Assembly (NCBI GenBank): GCA_036365145.1
Contig: JAEOAD010002712.1
Span: 2,375,001 to 2,439,000, forward strand
DNA length: 64,000 nt
Direction of reading: 5' to 3'
Source of the DNA: Orientallactaga sibirica
Lineage: Eukaryota > Chordata > Mammalia > Rodentia > Dipodidae
This document shows, in pieces, positions 1 through 13,107 of the stretch. The notes under the pieces are model-generated. The model was given only the letters and a program-made list of their open reading frames with translations. It was not told where the DNA came from and searched no databases. Position 1 is the first letter of the stretch; the number at the start of each line of letters is the position of its first letter. Position numbers and translations under genes: made by a program.

Positions 1-194
1 CAATCCTTTCTCAATGGCTTGTATTTTTCCAGTCTGTTTAAACTTCTAGTTAAACTAGTAAATTTTGCACTTTTAGATCTCACCAATGCCAGTTCTCTTC
101 TCATGCATACTCTTAGAAAATCTTCACCTTGTCTTACCTCTGGGGCTTTAATAAGGATTTAATTCTACTCTATGTCCCTGATTTTTATTTCTGT
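1..194. other. Upstream intergenic sequence
   Basis: AT-rich sequence with no recognised gene or repeat. Confidence 0.4.
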
Positions 195-325
195 AACTCA
201 CCGTAGCCCAGGCTGACCTGGAATTCACTATGTAGTCTCAGGGTGGCTTTGAACTCAATGGTGACCCTCCTACCTCTGCCTCTTGAGTGCTGGGATTAAA
301 GACGTGCACCACCACACCCGGCTTC
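195..325 (-). repeat. B1 SINE
   Basis: Reverse-oriented 7SL-derived B1, recognisable from CCAGGCTGACCTGGAATTCA through GTGCTGGGATTAAAG to CACACCCGGC at its 5' end. Confidence 0.85.
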
Positions 326-337
326 CAGTAACTTTTT

Positions 338-548
338 TATGAAAGAGAGCAAGTGAAAGAGAGGAGGAGAGAGATAACTGGTACACCAGGGCCTTAGCCA
401 CTGCAAATGTACTCCAGATGCATGAACCACATGTCATCTGTGTGCAAGTATCATGTTTGCATCTGGCTTATGTAGGTTCTGGGAAGTCAAACCTGGGTCC
501 ATAGGCTTCACTGTCAAGTACCTTAACTGCTGAGCCATCTCTTCAGTC
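338..548 (-). repeat. DIP-like tRNA-derived SINE, long subtype
   Basis: Runs from a GA-rich tail to AAGTACCTTAACTGCTGAGCCATC, the reverse of the tRNA-like A-box head. It carries the extra internal segment that marks the long subtype. Confidence 0.75.
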
Positions 549-560
549 CTCCTCCCATCC

Positions 561-694
561 TTTTTTTTGAGGTAAGGTCTCGCTCTAGGCCAGGCTGACC
601 TGGCACTAGTCTCAGGGTGGCCTTGAACTCACGGTGATCCTCCTACCTCTACCTCCTGAGTGCTGGGATTAAAGATGTGTGCCCCCACACCCTG
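561..694 (-). repeat. B1 SINE
   Basis: Reverse B1 with a short internal deletion after the CTGACCTGG block. The flanks CCAGTAACTTTT (about 326 and 697) look like a target-site duplication enclosing this and the preceding SINE. Confidence 0.8.
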
Positions 695-772
695 TTCCAG
701 TAACTTTTTGTCTTGTCTTTTCCATTCATAAATACTGGAGAATGAAGCTTCTAAAACTTATGACCATTTCCC

Positions 773-948
773 CAGAGGGAAAGAGAGAGAGAGGGAGAGT
801 GAAAATGGGCATGCCAGGGTCTCCAGCCACTGCAATTGAACTCCAGACATGTGCGCCCCCTTGTGTATCTGCCTAACGTGGGGAATTGAACTGCAGTCCT
901 TAGAACTTGCAGGCATTCGCCTTAACCTCTAAGCCATCTCTCCAGCCC
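773..948 (-). repeat. DIP-like tRNA-derived SINE
   Basis: Reverse copy from a GA-rich tail to CTCTAAGCCATCTCTCCAGCCC; internal CCTTGTGTATCTG block present. Confidence 0.85.
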
Positions 949-978
949 AGTTTTCTTACTTTGTTAGAGTCCTTTATG

Positions 979-1120
979 TTTGTTTTTTAAGACAGGGTCT
1001 TGCTACATCATTCAGACTAACTTGGAATTTACTATGTAGTCATGGCTGCCCTTCAGCTCATGACAATCCACCTGCCTCAGTCTCCTGAGGGCTGGGATTA
1101 CAGGCATGAGCCATCAGGTC
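979..1120 (-). repeat. Old B1-type SINE
   Basis: Diverged reverse B1: GACAGGGTCTTGCTAC, then GGGCTGGGATTACAGGCATGAGCC. Divergence suggests an early insertion. Confidence 0.65.
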
Positions 1121-1770
1121 GATTAATAGTTTTTCCAATTTTTCAAGAACACAGGTCCACAGCCCACCCACACTGTCAATGTAAGGCACCATGCTGTGAC
1201 ACGGGGTGTTCACGGTTCCATTCTCAAGGACACCGGGCAGTTATGCTATGACACAGAGAAAGGACGGTGAGAAGTGAAATCTAGGCAGTACACTCAGCAT
1301 GGCTGGGCTGGGCTTTGCTGAGCAGGTGTGGTGTGTGACACCGTGACCCCCGAGGGCTGTGGCCACCCTCTGTCCGCCTGTCCATGCAGATGACATCTCA
1401 GTCACTTTCGTGCCTGCAGCTGGTCCCCGAGTTCCCACCAGCTCCTCACAGCTTGCTGTGGCCACTGGCTTTTAATTATTGGCCGAGAGACCTGTACAGG
1501 CAAGGCCTCAAGAAAGGCTCCCCTCCTGCCCAGAAGCCTGGTGGCCACAGAGACTGCACCATGAAGGTCTTGTCTATCTGCTTCTCACAGTCATCTTTCT
1601 TCCCAGGTGCTCGCAGCCTGCAGACCATAAACCTGAAACACTTTTCCCTTTGCTGGACACAATCATCTTGACTTATCTTTTCTAACCTGCAGTCCCCTGA
1701 GGGGGACACTACCTCTACCCAGTGTGACATGACTGTGACACCCACACACAACCCTGAGGGAAGGGGCCAT
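1121..1770. other. Unique upstream sequence
   Basis: No recognisable exon or repeat; short open frames here lack conserved features. Confidence 0.4.
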
Positions 1771-1782
1771 TTAATTTTTTTT

Positions 1783-1957
1783 TAATGTTTTATTTGAGAG
1801 GGAGGGAGAGAGAATGGATGGGCATGCCAGGGCCGCCAAACGAACTCCAGACGCATGTGCTACCTGTGCATCTAGCTTACGTGGGTCCTGGGGAATCGAA
1901 CCTGGGTCCTTTGCCTTTGCAGGCAAATGCCTTAACCGCTAAGCCGTCTCTCCTGGT
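1783..1957 (-). repeat. DIP-like tRNA-derived SINE
   Basis: Full reverse copy from GTTTTATTTGAGAGGGAGG to CTAAGCCGTCTCTCC, the last repeat before the BATF3 CpG island. Confidence 0.9.
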
Positions 1958-2390
1958 CGGGTGGACCTTAGCATCCATGCATCTGTTACAGGGGAGGTCC
2001 AGGGTGCCTGACTGGCTCTCGGGAACCCAGTCGCCTTTGCTGTTCAGAACACCTCCGCCAGGCCAGGGGACGCTGCTCTGGGGGTGCTCCCTCCTAGCTC
2101 AGCAGGGCCTAGAGAATAGCCCTGGGTCACCCGCCAGCTGGAGCCACCGCTGTCCCCGCCCCGAGCTGCGCCTTCAGGCCGCGGGAGGAGCGAGAGGGGC
2201 CCCGGGTGTGCTCGGACGACGTGCCCGGACGGGGACACCAGCGGCCCCAGCCGCCCACCGCGCGTCCCGCCGCGGCTCCGGGGAAGCGGCCCAAGGACCC
2301 CGAGGTCCCCGCCCGCCCGCCTGGGTTTCGGGGCCACCACGTGACTCCCACGCCGGGGCGGAAGGTGGGATGGGGACCCCGAGGTGCGGA

Positions 2391-2413
2391 GGGCGGGGCG
2401 GGGCGGGGCGGGC
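2391..2413 (+). promoter_or_regulatory. Tandem GC boxes upstream of BATF3
   Basis: Four overlapping GGGCGG/GGGGCGG units sit about 100-120 bases before the ATG, with a further GGGCGGG near 2418. They match Sp1/KLF sites and are the strongest core-promoter candidate here. Confidence 0.65.
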
Positions 2414-2508
2414 CTGGGGGCGGGCCGGGCCGGGTGCGGGGCCGGGGCGGGAGCGGAGCCCGCGTGCAGGGCGCCCGGGCCGGGGTGCGGCGCCGAGCAG
2501 CGCCCGGC

Positions 2509-2565
2509 ATGTCGCAGGGGCCCGCGGCCAGCGGCGTCCAGCCGGGGAGCCAGGCGCGGCCGCAG
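2509..2565 (+). CDS. BATF3: BATF3 coding exon 1 (residues 1-19)
   Basis: The exon encodes the start MSQGPAAS, matching the conserved MSQG beginning of BATF3, and ends in CAG before a GTAGTG donor at 2566. The ATG has G at -3. The frame stays open upstream to an ATG at 2206, but the added residues are low-complexity CpG-island translation with no BATF3 likeness, so 2509 is chosen as start. The segment is short and rich in Pro, Ala and Gln, as in other BATF3 N-termini. Confidence 0.93.
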
Positions 2566-5500
2566 GTAGTGGGCACGGGGGATGGGGAGGGGGACCGGGA
2601 GGACGGCGGAGGAGTGAGAGGGGGAGGGAGGGCGAGGGAGGGGGACCGGGAGGATCAGGAGGGAGGACATGGGAGGAGGGAGGACATGGGAGGAGGGAGG
2701 ACATGGGAGGAGGGAAGACAGGGGAGGAGGGAGGACCGGGGGAGGGAGGACGGAGAGGAGGGAGGACTGGGGGAGGGAGGACGGGGACGAGGGAGGAGGG
2801 GAAGGGAGGAGGAAGAGGCGACCCAGGCCCCGTCGTGCGTCCCCGCGGGTTCGGGGCCCGCGCGTGGGCACTCGGTGGTCCCGGGACGCAGCATCCCTAC
2901 CCCACCGCCCTGCGGGTCTGCGACGAGGCCGGACGGGCATTCAGCCCGAGGGGCGGCTCATCCCTGCATCCAACCCGCTGGCGGGATGGGGAATGGGGAG
3001 CCCTGGACGGTCGTTTAGGGCACTGCAGGGGGCAGACTCCACCCCCGGCGCGCATGGGAACTCCTCTGCCCCACCCAGCCCCCCCCCCCCCGCGCTGTCC
3101 CCAGCAACTTCTAAACTGCACCACAGGAAAATGAGGCCAGGGTGTTTGAGCGGAGCCCAGAAACTTCTCGCCCAGCCGCTTTAGGTCCAAAAAGTCTCCT
3201 CGTTCTTTTGCTCCTCCACTCCCAGCTCTGTGTGTAGCTCAGAGGGTCACACGCTGACCCTGGAGGGTTGAGTAATCTTAGCTGGTTTGCTTGACCGCCC
3301 TGAGCTTCAGTTTCCCCATCTGCAAAATGAACATCACATCAACGGGCTATGTGAGATATGAACGTCCCAAGACTTGGCTCCCCTCTTTGTGTCTCCATTA
3401 AAAGTTTGTCCTGGGTTGCCAAGTGTGACCATAGGTGGCAGCTGGTAAGTCCAGTTTACAATGACAGCTCCCTGTGGGTAGGAGACACGCTGCCCGGTGC
3501 CCTGGAACTTTTGGGTTTTGGAGAATAAAGAGGCATTATTTAAAGCAGTGTGGAGTGAAGGGGGGCGCCAATAAAAAACAGTAGTAGAGCCGGGCGTGGT
3601 GGCACACGCCTTTAATCCCAGGATTTGGGAGGCAGAGGTAGGATCGCCGTGAGTTCAAGGCCACCCTGAGAATTCCAGGTCAGCCTGGGCCAGAGTGAGA
3701 CCCTACCTCGAAAAACAAAACAAAACAAAACAAAACAGTAGTATCATCTTCAAAGGTAGGTAACTGCAGGAAGGTGCACTGCATACTTGGCCTTGAGGCC
3801 AAACTCTGTGCACCTGAGATCAGCGCTAAGCCTTAGGGGTTGAGCTGTTAGCCAGACGGCAGCAGGAGTGACCAGCTTGGTGACAGTCGTGCTTGGGAGA
3901 TGTCTAGTTAATACAAACTTGAAAGAATGAGTGAACCATTTCCAGTACGTGGGGAAACTGGCGTTTCAGAAGCTTTAAGCCACCTACCAAGACCGCATCA
4001 ATAACAGGAGGCACATCTAGTATCTGTGAGATTCTAAAGGTCTGTCCTTGTCCACATGTCCCTCTTTTGATGTTCTGATTATGTTAATGGAGGCTTCTTG
4101 GCTTCTGAGGCCCTCCAGGGGTATGGTGGCACAGCCCTGGAATTCCAGCGCTCTGGAGGTACAGGATGAAGGGTGTCAGGTCAACCTGGGCTACATAGCG
4201 AGTGCCAGGACAGCCTGTGCTCCGAACCCTGTCACAAACACATCTCTTTGCTTCTAGAAGATGTATTTTTACAGCTGTGTTCTCCTAAATGGTTTATCTC
4301 CACACCACTCCCACTTGTTATGCGTGCTGTTTATTCTCTATTTTTACCCTTTTGTTCTTATATATGCTGGAAATTCTTACTGGCAGTAACTTGAGGCAAT
4401 GGTGTTTATTCTTTTTATTTGGAATATATGACCAAGTAAAATTATAACTGGAAATCATTTTTGTGTTATCAATAATTGTTTCTTGTTAATGTTAGTAATT
4501 GTTTAGTTGTCTTGTGTGCTACATCATTCTCTGGATTTTTTTTTTTTTAATGGTTCTGGGAATTGTACCCAGGACCTTATGCAGGCTTGGTAAGTGCTCC
4601 CATCAATGAGCGACATCCTAGTCTAGCAACCTCTTGGTTTATAAAGTTCTTAAAGGTGTTTTCCCCTCCATGATAGCTTCTTACAGAGTTCTGGGAAGCA
4701 AATACTGCTGTTCTTTCCAATGATTTCTACAGCGAATAAACTGGTTTCACTGTGCTAGGCATATTTTTCGGCTTGCCTGTTTGATGCTTTCTCTTACAGA
4801 ATTTGATGCTATTTGGTTAAATCTTATGTACTGTTAAAAACTTTCAAGACATACCACAGATTTGCATTTGGAATCGCCCTGACCTCTGAAACAGTCAATC
4901 ATGGTTAAGATGAGCACACAGCCGGTGGTGTTCTAGATCATTCTGTGTATTGGTACAGTTATGTGGTTGCAATCAGTTATGAAGGCATAATCATGATTTT
5001 TCACACAGTTTCAAAGGTACTTGCCAGTGTGCCTGCAAGGGCCGGCACACAGCACGTTCCAGGTAGTCGATGTCCCCGACTTTCCCAGTCTCAGATGAGA
5101 AATGAGCTCACTGCAGCTCTTCCAGGCACCCGCCCTGCGGGTAGAGGCTGTGAACGTTGGTTTAGAGACCAGCAGACCTGAGTTCCACTTCCCACTCACC
5201 CCCACACTGGCTGTGATACCTGGAGCAAGTTCCCTAACCTATCTGAGTTTCTTATTCCTCATCTCTTATTATTTTTATTCTTTGTGGTGCTGGGTATCCA
5301 ACCCAGGGCCTCACATATCCTAAACAAGTGTTCTTATTCCTCATTTTTCATACACATTTCTCAGGTTGGGTGGGGGGTTATAACTGAGCACAGCCCCAGC
5401 ACCTGGTAGGGACCCACTGGTGTCACAGCACTGGTGCGGCTGCAGATGAGATAGTGGAGCGGACATGCAAGGCTGGGGGAAGAGGGTGGGCAGACTGGGG

Positions 5501-8111
5501 AAGGCGTGGGGCCTGAACATCACACTTCACTGCTTGTGTCCCCCCCCCACCCCAGAGCCCTGAGGATGATGACAGGAAGGTTCGAAGGAGAGAAAAAAAC
5601 CGAGTTGCTGCTCAGAGAAGTCGGAAGAAGCAGACCCAGAAGGCTGACAAGCTGCATGAGGTGAGACTGTGGGGAAGAGCCACCTTCTATGTGGGTGGGA
5701 GAGGGCGGGAGTGACGTCACCATTCGTTCTCATCGGCACCTATTCTGTATGCACCACTCAGCTGGGTCTTTCCAGCCCCACCTACTGGGTGCTTCCCGGG
5801 CTCAATTTCCTCTCATTATAAAGTGGGATAAAAGCTGGTTATGGTGGTATGGCCTTTAATCCTAGCGGAGGCAGGAGGATCTCCAGTTGAAGGCCATCTT
5901 ATGCTAATTATAATAAAATTACATTAAAGAGCTAGGGATGTAGCTTAGTTGGCAGAATGCTTGCCTAGCATGCACAAAGACCTGGTTCAGTCCCCAGCAA
6001 TGCAAAAACCAGGTGTGGTTGTGCATGCCTGGAATCCTAGCCCTTGTGAGACAGACTTCATAGAACCAAGGAGTTCAAGGCCATCCTTGGCTATGTAGTG
6101 AGTTTGAGGTCAACCTAGGCTTCTTGATAATTCTGATTCTCTTTCACATTCTTGCCCTATTTTATGCTTCTGGAAAAGAACACCTTGTGGGGTGCTCTGG
6201 GGAGATTGCTCAGTGGTTAAAGTGCTTATTTTCCAGGCCTGGTGGCCTGGGTTCAGTTCCCCAGTACCCACGGAGCACCAGATGCACAGAATGGCGTATG
6301 TGTCTGGATGTGTATTCGTCTGCAGTGGTAGGTAGGTGGTCCTGCTGTGCTCATAACCACTCTCATCTCTTTCTCTCTTTTTCTTTCTCTCTCTATCATA
6401 AATAAATAAAAATTGAAAGAGAACACCTTGCAGCTGGGGTGCCACTCTGAGCTAGAGTCCTTGCCTAGCATGTGCAAGGCCCTGGATTTGATTCCCAGCA
6501 CTGCAAATGAAAAGAGGTGGCTTACACTTGCTATCTCTACCCTTGGTTCCTGATTATTCCTCTTCTGTGTTTTCATTCCTGCTCCCCTTAACTGGACCGG
6601 ACACCCGTCCCCCCCCACACACACACTCATACTGCACAGCGCACGTGTGTGCATTCACCTCTACAGAAGCCCTGCCTGTGCACCTCGGGCTCTGACCCTG
6701 CTGTTCTGATCTATCTGCTTTCACCATCCTTGACCTCACTGGAACATTTGGCACCCTTGACCCGTCTTTTTTGTTTTGTTTTGTTTTTGGTTGTTTTCAA
6801 GGTAGGATTTCTCTCTACCCCAGGCTAGCTGGAAATCACTATGTAATCTTATGGTGGCCTCAAACTCACAGCGATCCCCCTTCCTCTGCTTCCTGAGTGC
6901 TGGGATTAAAGGTGTGTGCCACACCTGACTAACCCATTCTTTTGAAGCCTCTTTCTCTCTTGTTTCTTTTTCTTTTTTAAAAAATATTTTTTTATTTGTT
7001 TCGTGTCTGTGTGTGGGCATGCACCCATATTTGCCACCTTTTGCATCTGGCTTTACGTGGGTACTGGGAAATTGAATCTGGACCAGCATGCTTTGCAAGC
7101 AAGGCACCTTTAACCACTGAGCAATCTCCCCAGCCCCCTCTTTCTAGTTTCTAGAAGACCTCACCTTTCTTGTCATTTTTTGGTTCTGTTTTAACTTTTC
7201 TAGCTCTTTTATCTTGTTGTTCAGTTTGTTTTGTATTTGAGACAGTCTAGCCTCCATTCTTAATCCTCCTGCCTCAGCCTGCTGAGATTACAGATGTAGG
7301 CTGCTCTGGCAGCCTCCTCCTCTCATTTTTATTCTCCTTTCCTCCTCCTCTCTCCTTTTCCTCCTCTTCTTCCTCTTCCTCCTTCTTCATGTGTTTTCCT
7401 AAATGTTGGTGCTGACCAGGGTTTCACACTTTGCTTGTTTCATCTTACCCTGAAAGGCCCATCTGCTAACCTGTTGTCCCAACATCAGTATGACAGCTGA
7501 TTGCTCCAGCACTGTGTCCTAGGCACCATGACTCTGCTGTCTGCTGCGGTGTTTCCCGGGAGCTCCACTGCAGGCTCCTCGATAAATCACATTCTTTTGT
7601 TGTTGTTGTTTTGTTTTGTTTTTCGAGGTAGGGTCTCACTCTAGCGCAGGCTGACCCGGAATTCACTATGTAGTCTCAGGCTGGCCTCGCACTCATGGTG
7701 ATCCTCCTACCTCTGCCTCCCGAGTGCTGGGATTAAAGGCGTGCGCCACCATGCCCGGCTGACAAACCACATTCTTAACAGAATGCTCTGCTCACCCTGA
7801 AACTTTCTCTTCTCGCTCTTTCCATGGTATTGGCCCTGACAACCTCTCTTATCACTCAGATCAGGAGCAATTGGTATCTGAGTCTGGTTTTTGTCTCTAT
7901 ACTGGGTGATTGATAGGACTTGATTTGGCTCTGGTCTAGAGTCTGAAGTCCAAGAACATGGTGCCTGTATCTCTGCTCAGTGTCTGCTCTGCCTCAAGCT
8001 GCAGGGTCACATGGCAGAGGGCATTGTAAAAGAACCAGAGAGCTTGTTTTTCCTTTTTTTTGCATGTGTTTGTGTGCATGGTATGTGTGTCTTATGTGTA
8101 GGGGTGCGAAT

Positions 8112-8146
<35 letters not shown>

Positions 8147-11100
8147 TGCGTGCATGCGTTTGTGCGCACACACAAAAGTGGAGGCCAGACATTGCTGTCC
8201 GCTATCTTCCTTGCTTGCTCTTCTCTTTATTTTACTGAGAGACCTTCTGGGTCTCTCATGCGAGCCTAGAGCTCACCGAGGCAGCTAATGTAGCTGGCCA
8301 GCTTGCCCCAGGCATCCTCTGCTTCCTAAGTGCTGGGGCCACAAGTGCCCACTGTGCCCACTTGATATTTATGTAGGTGCTAGGAGTCGATCTCCTGTCC
8401 TGACACTTGTGTGGCCAGTGTTTTATCCCCTAGCCATGTCCTCACACAGAGTTTGATTTTATAAACAGCCACTTCCGTCATAGCCCAATTGCTCATGGAG
8501 GGATTAATCTATTCATGAGGCCGAATCCCTCTGACCTAAAGGCCTCCTGATAGTGCCACGTTGGAGACCCACTTTCCAAGACATCAACTACTGGGTGGGG
8601 GAGGGACACACCTTCAAATCATAGCTCTAGGATCATAGCTCTCCTCCTTTTTCCTTGACCTTTCTGTGTAAGCCCACACAACCCCTCGGCCAGGATGTAG
8701 GAGCTGCTTCTCCTTGGGAGCTGGCGAGGAGTTGGGAGCACTTCTAGGTCCTTGACTTTGCCCAGGTTGGCGTGCATAGTTAAAGATTTTAGTTTAGCTC
8801 TGTCCTGCCATGCGATGCCCTCCTTCCTTGTCACAATTGTCTCCGCAAGGCCAGTCAGGAGTTTGACAGCACAGAGACTCACTTATGTGGAGAGAGAAAA
8901 GGCAGGTCGGAAAACTTTCAAACAATGATCAGAACATGTGTACAATGCGCATACTCCATGGACATGTGACCCACTGGTCGGAATCTAGAGCGTGTCATAC
9001 ACTGTGCAGGTCGGATTCTCTCCTGGAAGTAGGGCTGAAGCGCAGAGGGAGAGACTTGTGTCAGGAAAGGCCTTCCCAGTCTGTGAGCTCTGTAAATTTC
9101 CAAGAAGAATCACTTTGCCTTCTTCCTTCCTTCTAAAGCCACTGAGGTTCTAGTTTCATGCTACCAAGTAGTCTGCAGAGGGGACTTAGTACCTGTTTAG
9201 TGCACAGCCCTGTATTCAGACGATTTCTGCTTGCTGGGCAGCCAGCACCTCACTCCTCAAAAAGCCTCTAGTCCAAGGGGTTCAGAGGTTAAAGATATTT
9301 GCTTGCTAGGCCTGTGGGTCCGAGTTCATTTACCCAGCAAACACGTAAAGCCAGATACAAAGTGGCACGTGCATCTGTGACTCCAGCTGACATTGGAATC
9401 CAGTCTCAAAGAAGGTGGAGCACAAACACCTTGAAGTTGTTCTCTGCCTTCCGTGCAAGCTCTGACACTTGTGCACACACATGGAAGGAAGAAAGGAAGG
9501 AAGGAAGGGAGGGAGGGAGGGAGGGAGGGAGGGAGGGAGGAGGGAAGGAGGAAGGAAGAAGGGAGGAAGGGGAAGAGGAAGGGGAGGGGAGGATGAAAGA
9601 AGCCAGGTGCATTGTCACTTGTAAATCCCAAGTAACTATTTGTACAGAGAGACGTAAATGTCTTGAACAATTTCTTTCATGGGCCAAGGTCTGGTAGATC
9701 CACTCCAAAAGTACTTATTAAGCACACTTGTGGGCAAGGCATTGCTGTTGGGTCACAGAGAGAAGAGGAACACTTCCTATGTGTCCTGGGAAACAGGATT
9801 TCCCTGTAAAATTTTCCTGAGGAAAGTGTATTAGTTTCTGACTGCTGCTGTAACAAATTCCGGCCAATGCACCCTGCAGTGTCTGAGACACCTGAACCGC
9901 AGCTCACCGGACAGAATCAGAGTGTTGGCAGGGCTGCATTCCTCTTGGAAGAGCCATTTCCTTGCTTTGCCCAGCTTCTGAAGCCTTCCTGGTTCCTTGG
10001 CTTGTGGTCCTCTTCCAAAGCCAGCAATAGCCTGTCACGTCTTCCTCATGCTGTGTGACTCTGACACCAGTACCACTGTCACATCTCCTCCTCACTTCTT
10101 ATTTATAAGGAACCTCATGATTCCATGACTTGCTGGACAGTCTCCCCTTTTGTGCTTGTTCATCTCATCAGCAGAGTCTCTTTACTATGTAAGGTTCGTA
10201 GTCACAGGTTCCGAGATCAGGGTGGGGACATTTTGAGGGGCTGTTCTGCCCACCACAGAAGGTAATTTAGGAGACATTAGGGGCAGCGTCGATTCTCTGT
10301 CAGTATCAGTCATTGTTGGACTTGATAATCAAGTGAACTAGATGCCTGGGAACTTGGGAGTGGCTCTCTATTTGCTTCTGCCTGGTCATTTCTAGAACCT
10401 TTCCATAGGGTCCCTGGCCTACTCTTCCCATGGGCTATCTGGTCTGACACTGTGTCTGCTGTCCTTTCAGAACAGGGTAGACTAATTTGAAGCCCACTTC
10501 ATTCTCTTCCTGTGCGGGGTGAGAGGCACAGGTCAGGATGTACCGCTGGCAGGTCCCCTCAGCAAGGCCAGCTTTTGTTTAGAAACTGTCAAGGAAGCCA
10601 GGACAGTTGCTCTGTCTGGACATAGTCCTCTCCTTACGCTGAGTTATACCCAAGTATCAGTGGTCGCAGGGTGTGAGGAGGTGAACAGCTGGCTGAGGAA
10701 AATAGAAACACCCCCAGCTTTCTGTAAAACAAGAAATGTAATCTCTGAGATAAAATGAGATAAAAGACACCCGTCCAAGCTCCTTCCAGGGGGACGTAAT
10801 GATTGTGGGGAATTTCTGTCCGTGTGGCCAGCAGTCTCGTGGTACATCTGGGAGGTTAAACTTGGGGAAAGACTACTGCCCCCAGGACCTGCAGGGCTTC
10901 CAGACCACATGTAGCTTAGAGAAAGGGCCCCATGCATGGAAACCAGCTTCCTGGGAGGCACCACGGGGCTGGAGAACCCCTGGCTACCTGATAGCCATGT
11001 GTTGCAGTCAGCTCCACGTTGCTGGGATGAACTTCCAAACAGACACCGTTTATAGAAGGAAGGGTTTATTCCACCTTACAGATCCAAGGGGAAGTTCCAC

Positions 11101-13048
11101 CAGTGGTGGAAGGAACTGGCTCCCATTCATAAATCCAAGCAGGGAGAGACACTGCCAAACAGCCAGCAGCTAAAGCGAGCCCAATCGGTCAGCAAAACGC
11201 AGAGACCCAGGCAAACCTCTGACTGCTTCGCACACCTTCAGGCTGTTAATCTCATCTGCAAAGTCTCTTTTGCTATGTAAGGTTCATATTCACAGGTTCC
11301 ACGATTAGGGTGGGGACATTTTCAGGGGGTCCACTCACAGTGACACCTCTTCCAGCCAGGCTGCTGGAAATCTGAGTTACAAGTTTTTTTTTTTTTTTTG
11401 GTTTTTTGAGGTAGGGTCTCACTCTGGTCCAGGCTGACCTGGAATTAGCTATGTAGTCTCAGGGTAGCCTCGAACTCACGGCAATCCTCCTACCTCTGCC
11501 TCCCGAGTGCTGGGATTAAAGGCGTGCGCCACCACGCCCAGCTGAGTTACAAGTTTTAATAAAATACCCGAGTCTATGGGGTCATACGTTCCAACTGCCG
11601 CACTCATGGCTCATGCAAAGGTTGTTCCTTCTCCCTTCCTCGCTCCCACACCATGTGCCGGGCTCAGTCCTAAGCAGCACTGTGGCTCAGGCTCCCTGTT
11701 TACCTCCTTTGACTACCACAGAAGGGAATATTTGAAGCAAGACTCGTTTAAAATGCCCACTTCTCTCTTCTCACCTCACGCATTCCAGAGTCACCCCTAG
11801 CGCCCTGAGAAACCCCTGTAGCTCCCACTCGTATGAGAGTCTTAGCTACTCCCCGCCCAGGCCTCCATCACCAAAGCTGGAGGGTCGTCCATCGAAGCGG
11901 GAACGGCCAGGCAGAGGAGAGCAGAACTAGGTCCTCCTTAGAATGTCCCTCGGTGTGAGGAGAAGTGCCCATGACCCTCGGTGTCCACAGTTTTCACACT
12001 TCTCGTGGGGTTTTGAGCATCTTGCAGGCTGAGTTCACATCTGGGAACCAAAGCGAAGCTCAGTCCCTGTGCCAGGCTAAAAGGTGGTTTAGAAGTGGGT
12101 CAGACTGGTTGGACCAGGCGTCCAAAGATGTCAGACTGAGAAAGACTGAGTCAGATGAGAAAGGGAGCAATGCCACCTTGAAGAGTCCTAAATGTCACAA
12201 ACTGACAACGTACTTGGGCAATATGGTTGTGGTAAGTGTTGCCACGTTTTTGTTTTTTTTTTCAGATAATTCATGTCTTAAGAGAGTACGTGGTTTAGAA
12301 GCTGATTAAGACACTAATTTGTACAGCCCTCGCTGTGACACTGGTTTTCTCCTGGGAAGTGTGTCTGTCTGAGGCTTGTGTAGACATATAGTTCAGTCCC
12401 GAGATCTTGCTCACTTCTGGCAACCACCGTGAGGAAGCCTGGGCCCCAGCATTGCCAACCAAAGCAAAATTGGTGACGGTGCCTGGCAGTTACAGTTGAC
12501 CTTGCTGCTGGGGATCCAATCGCTGTGACTTTGAACAGATCTCTGCCTCTCAGAGCTTTCGCTGCCTACTTTGTACCCCAGGGTCTATGTGTCTGGACCC
12601 TGCCAGTGGCCTTCCCTACCCTTCTTTCTTCACACCCAAGTCATCACCTCTGCTCCCTGGTACCCACATCAGCTTCTGTCTCAGTCCTCACTCCTGTTTT
12701 CTGCCCCAGAGCATCCTGGGCCCTGGAACGCCACCCCTTAGCCCTTTATTTCCCCAGACAACCTAAGATGGCTGGAACATGGCTTCTTCTTCTTTTTTTT
12801 TTATTTGTATTTATTTATTTACTTATTACAGACAGAGAAATGGAGAGAGAGGGAGAGACAGAGAATGGGAACGCCAGAGACTTTAGCCACTGCAAACAGA
12901 CTCCAGAAGCATGTGCCACCATGTGCATCTGGCTTACATGGGTACTGGGGGATCGAACCTTGAACTGGAGTTCTTAGGCTTCATAGGCAAGTGCTTAACC
13001 ACTAAGCCATCTCTTGGGCCCCCATTTTTTAAATTATACTATTTTCCT

Positions 13049-13107
<59 letters not shown>

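Larger units (their letters stand above)
2150..2960 (+). promoter_or_regulatory. BATF3: BATF3 CpG-island promoter and first exon region
   Basis: This is a dense CpG stretch, unlike the AT-richer flanks, and it surrounds the start codon. It has no obvious TATA box, which fits a dispersed CpG-island promoter. A CACGTG E-box lies at 2338-2343. The transcription start is probably between the GC boxes near 2391 and the ATG at 2509, but cannot be fixed from sequence alone. The island continues into intron 1, where it becomes a purine-rich repeat. Confidence 0.8.

Noticed and set aside
2044..2940. 298-codon minus-strand frame opposite BATF3 exon 1
   Set aside because: Pro/Arg/Ser low-complexity translation of the same CpG island and purine repeat; no domain or conserved start.
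1785..3134. 449-codon open frame across the BATF3 CpG island
   Set aside because: It starts inside a SINE, crosses the promoter and exon 1 in another frame, and ends in low-complexity Gly/Arg sequence; GC-rich DNA lacks stops by composition.
6188..6419. Possible tRNA gene in SINE heads
   Set aside because: The A- and B-box-like parts belong to tRNA-derived SINEs; no complete cloverleaf with an intact acceptor stem is seen.
12525..12977. 150-codon frame
   Set aside because: Runs from worn repeat-like sequence into a reverse tRNA-SINE; the C-terminal part is SINE translation.
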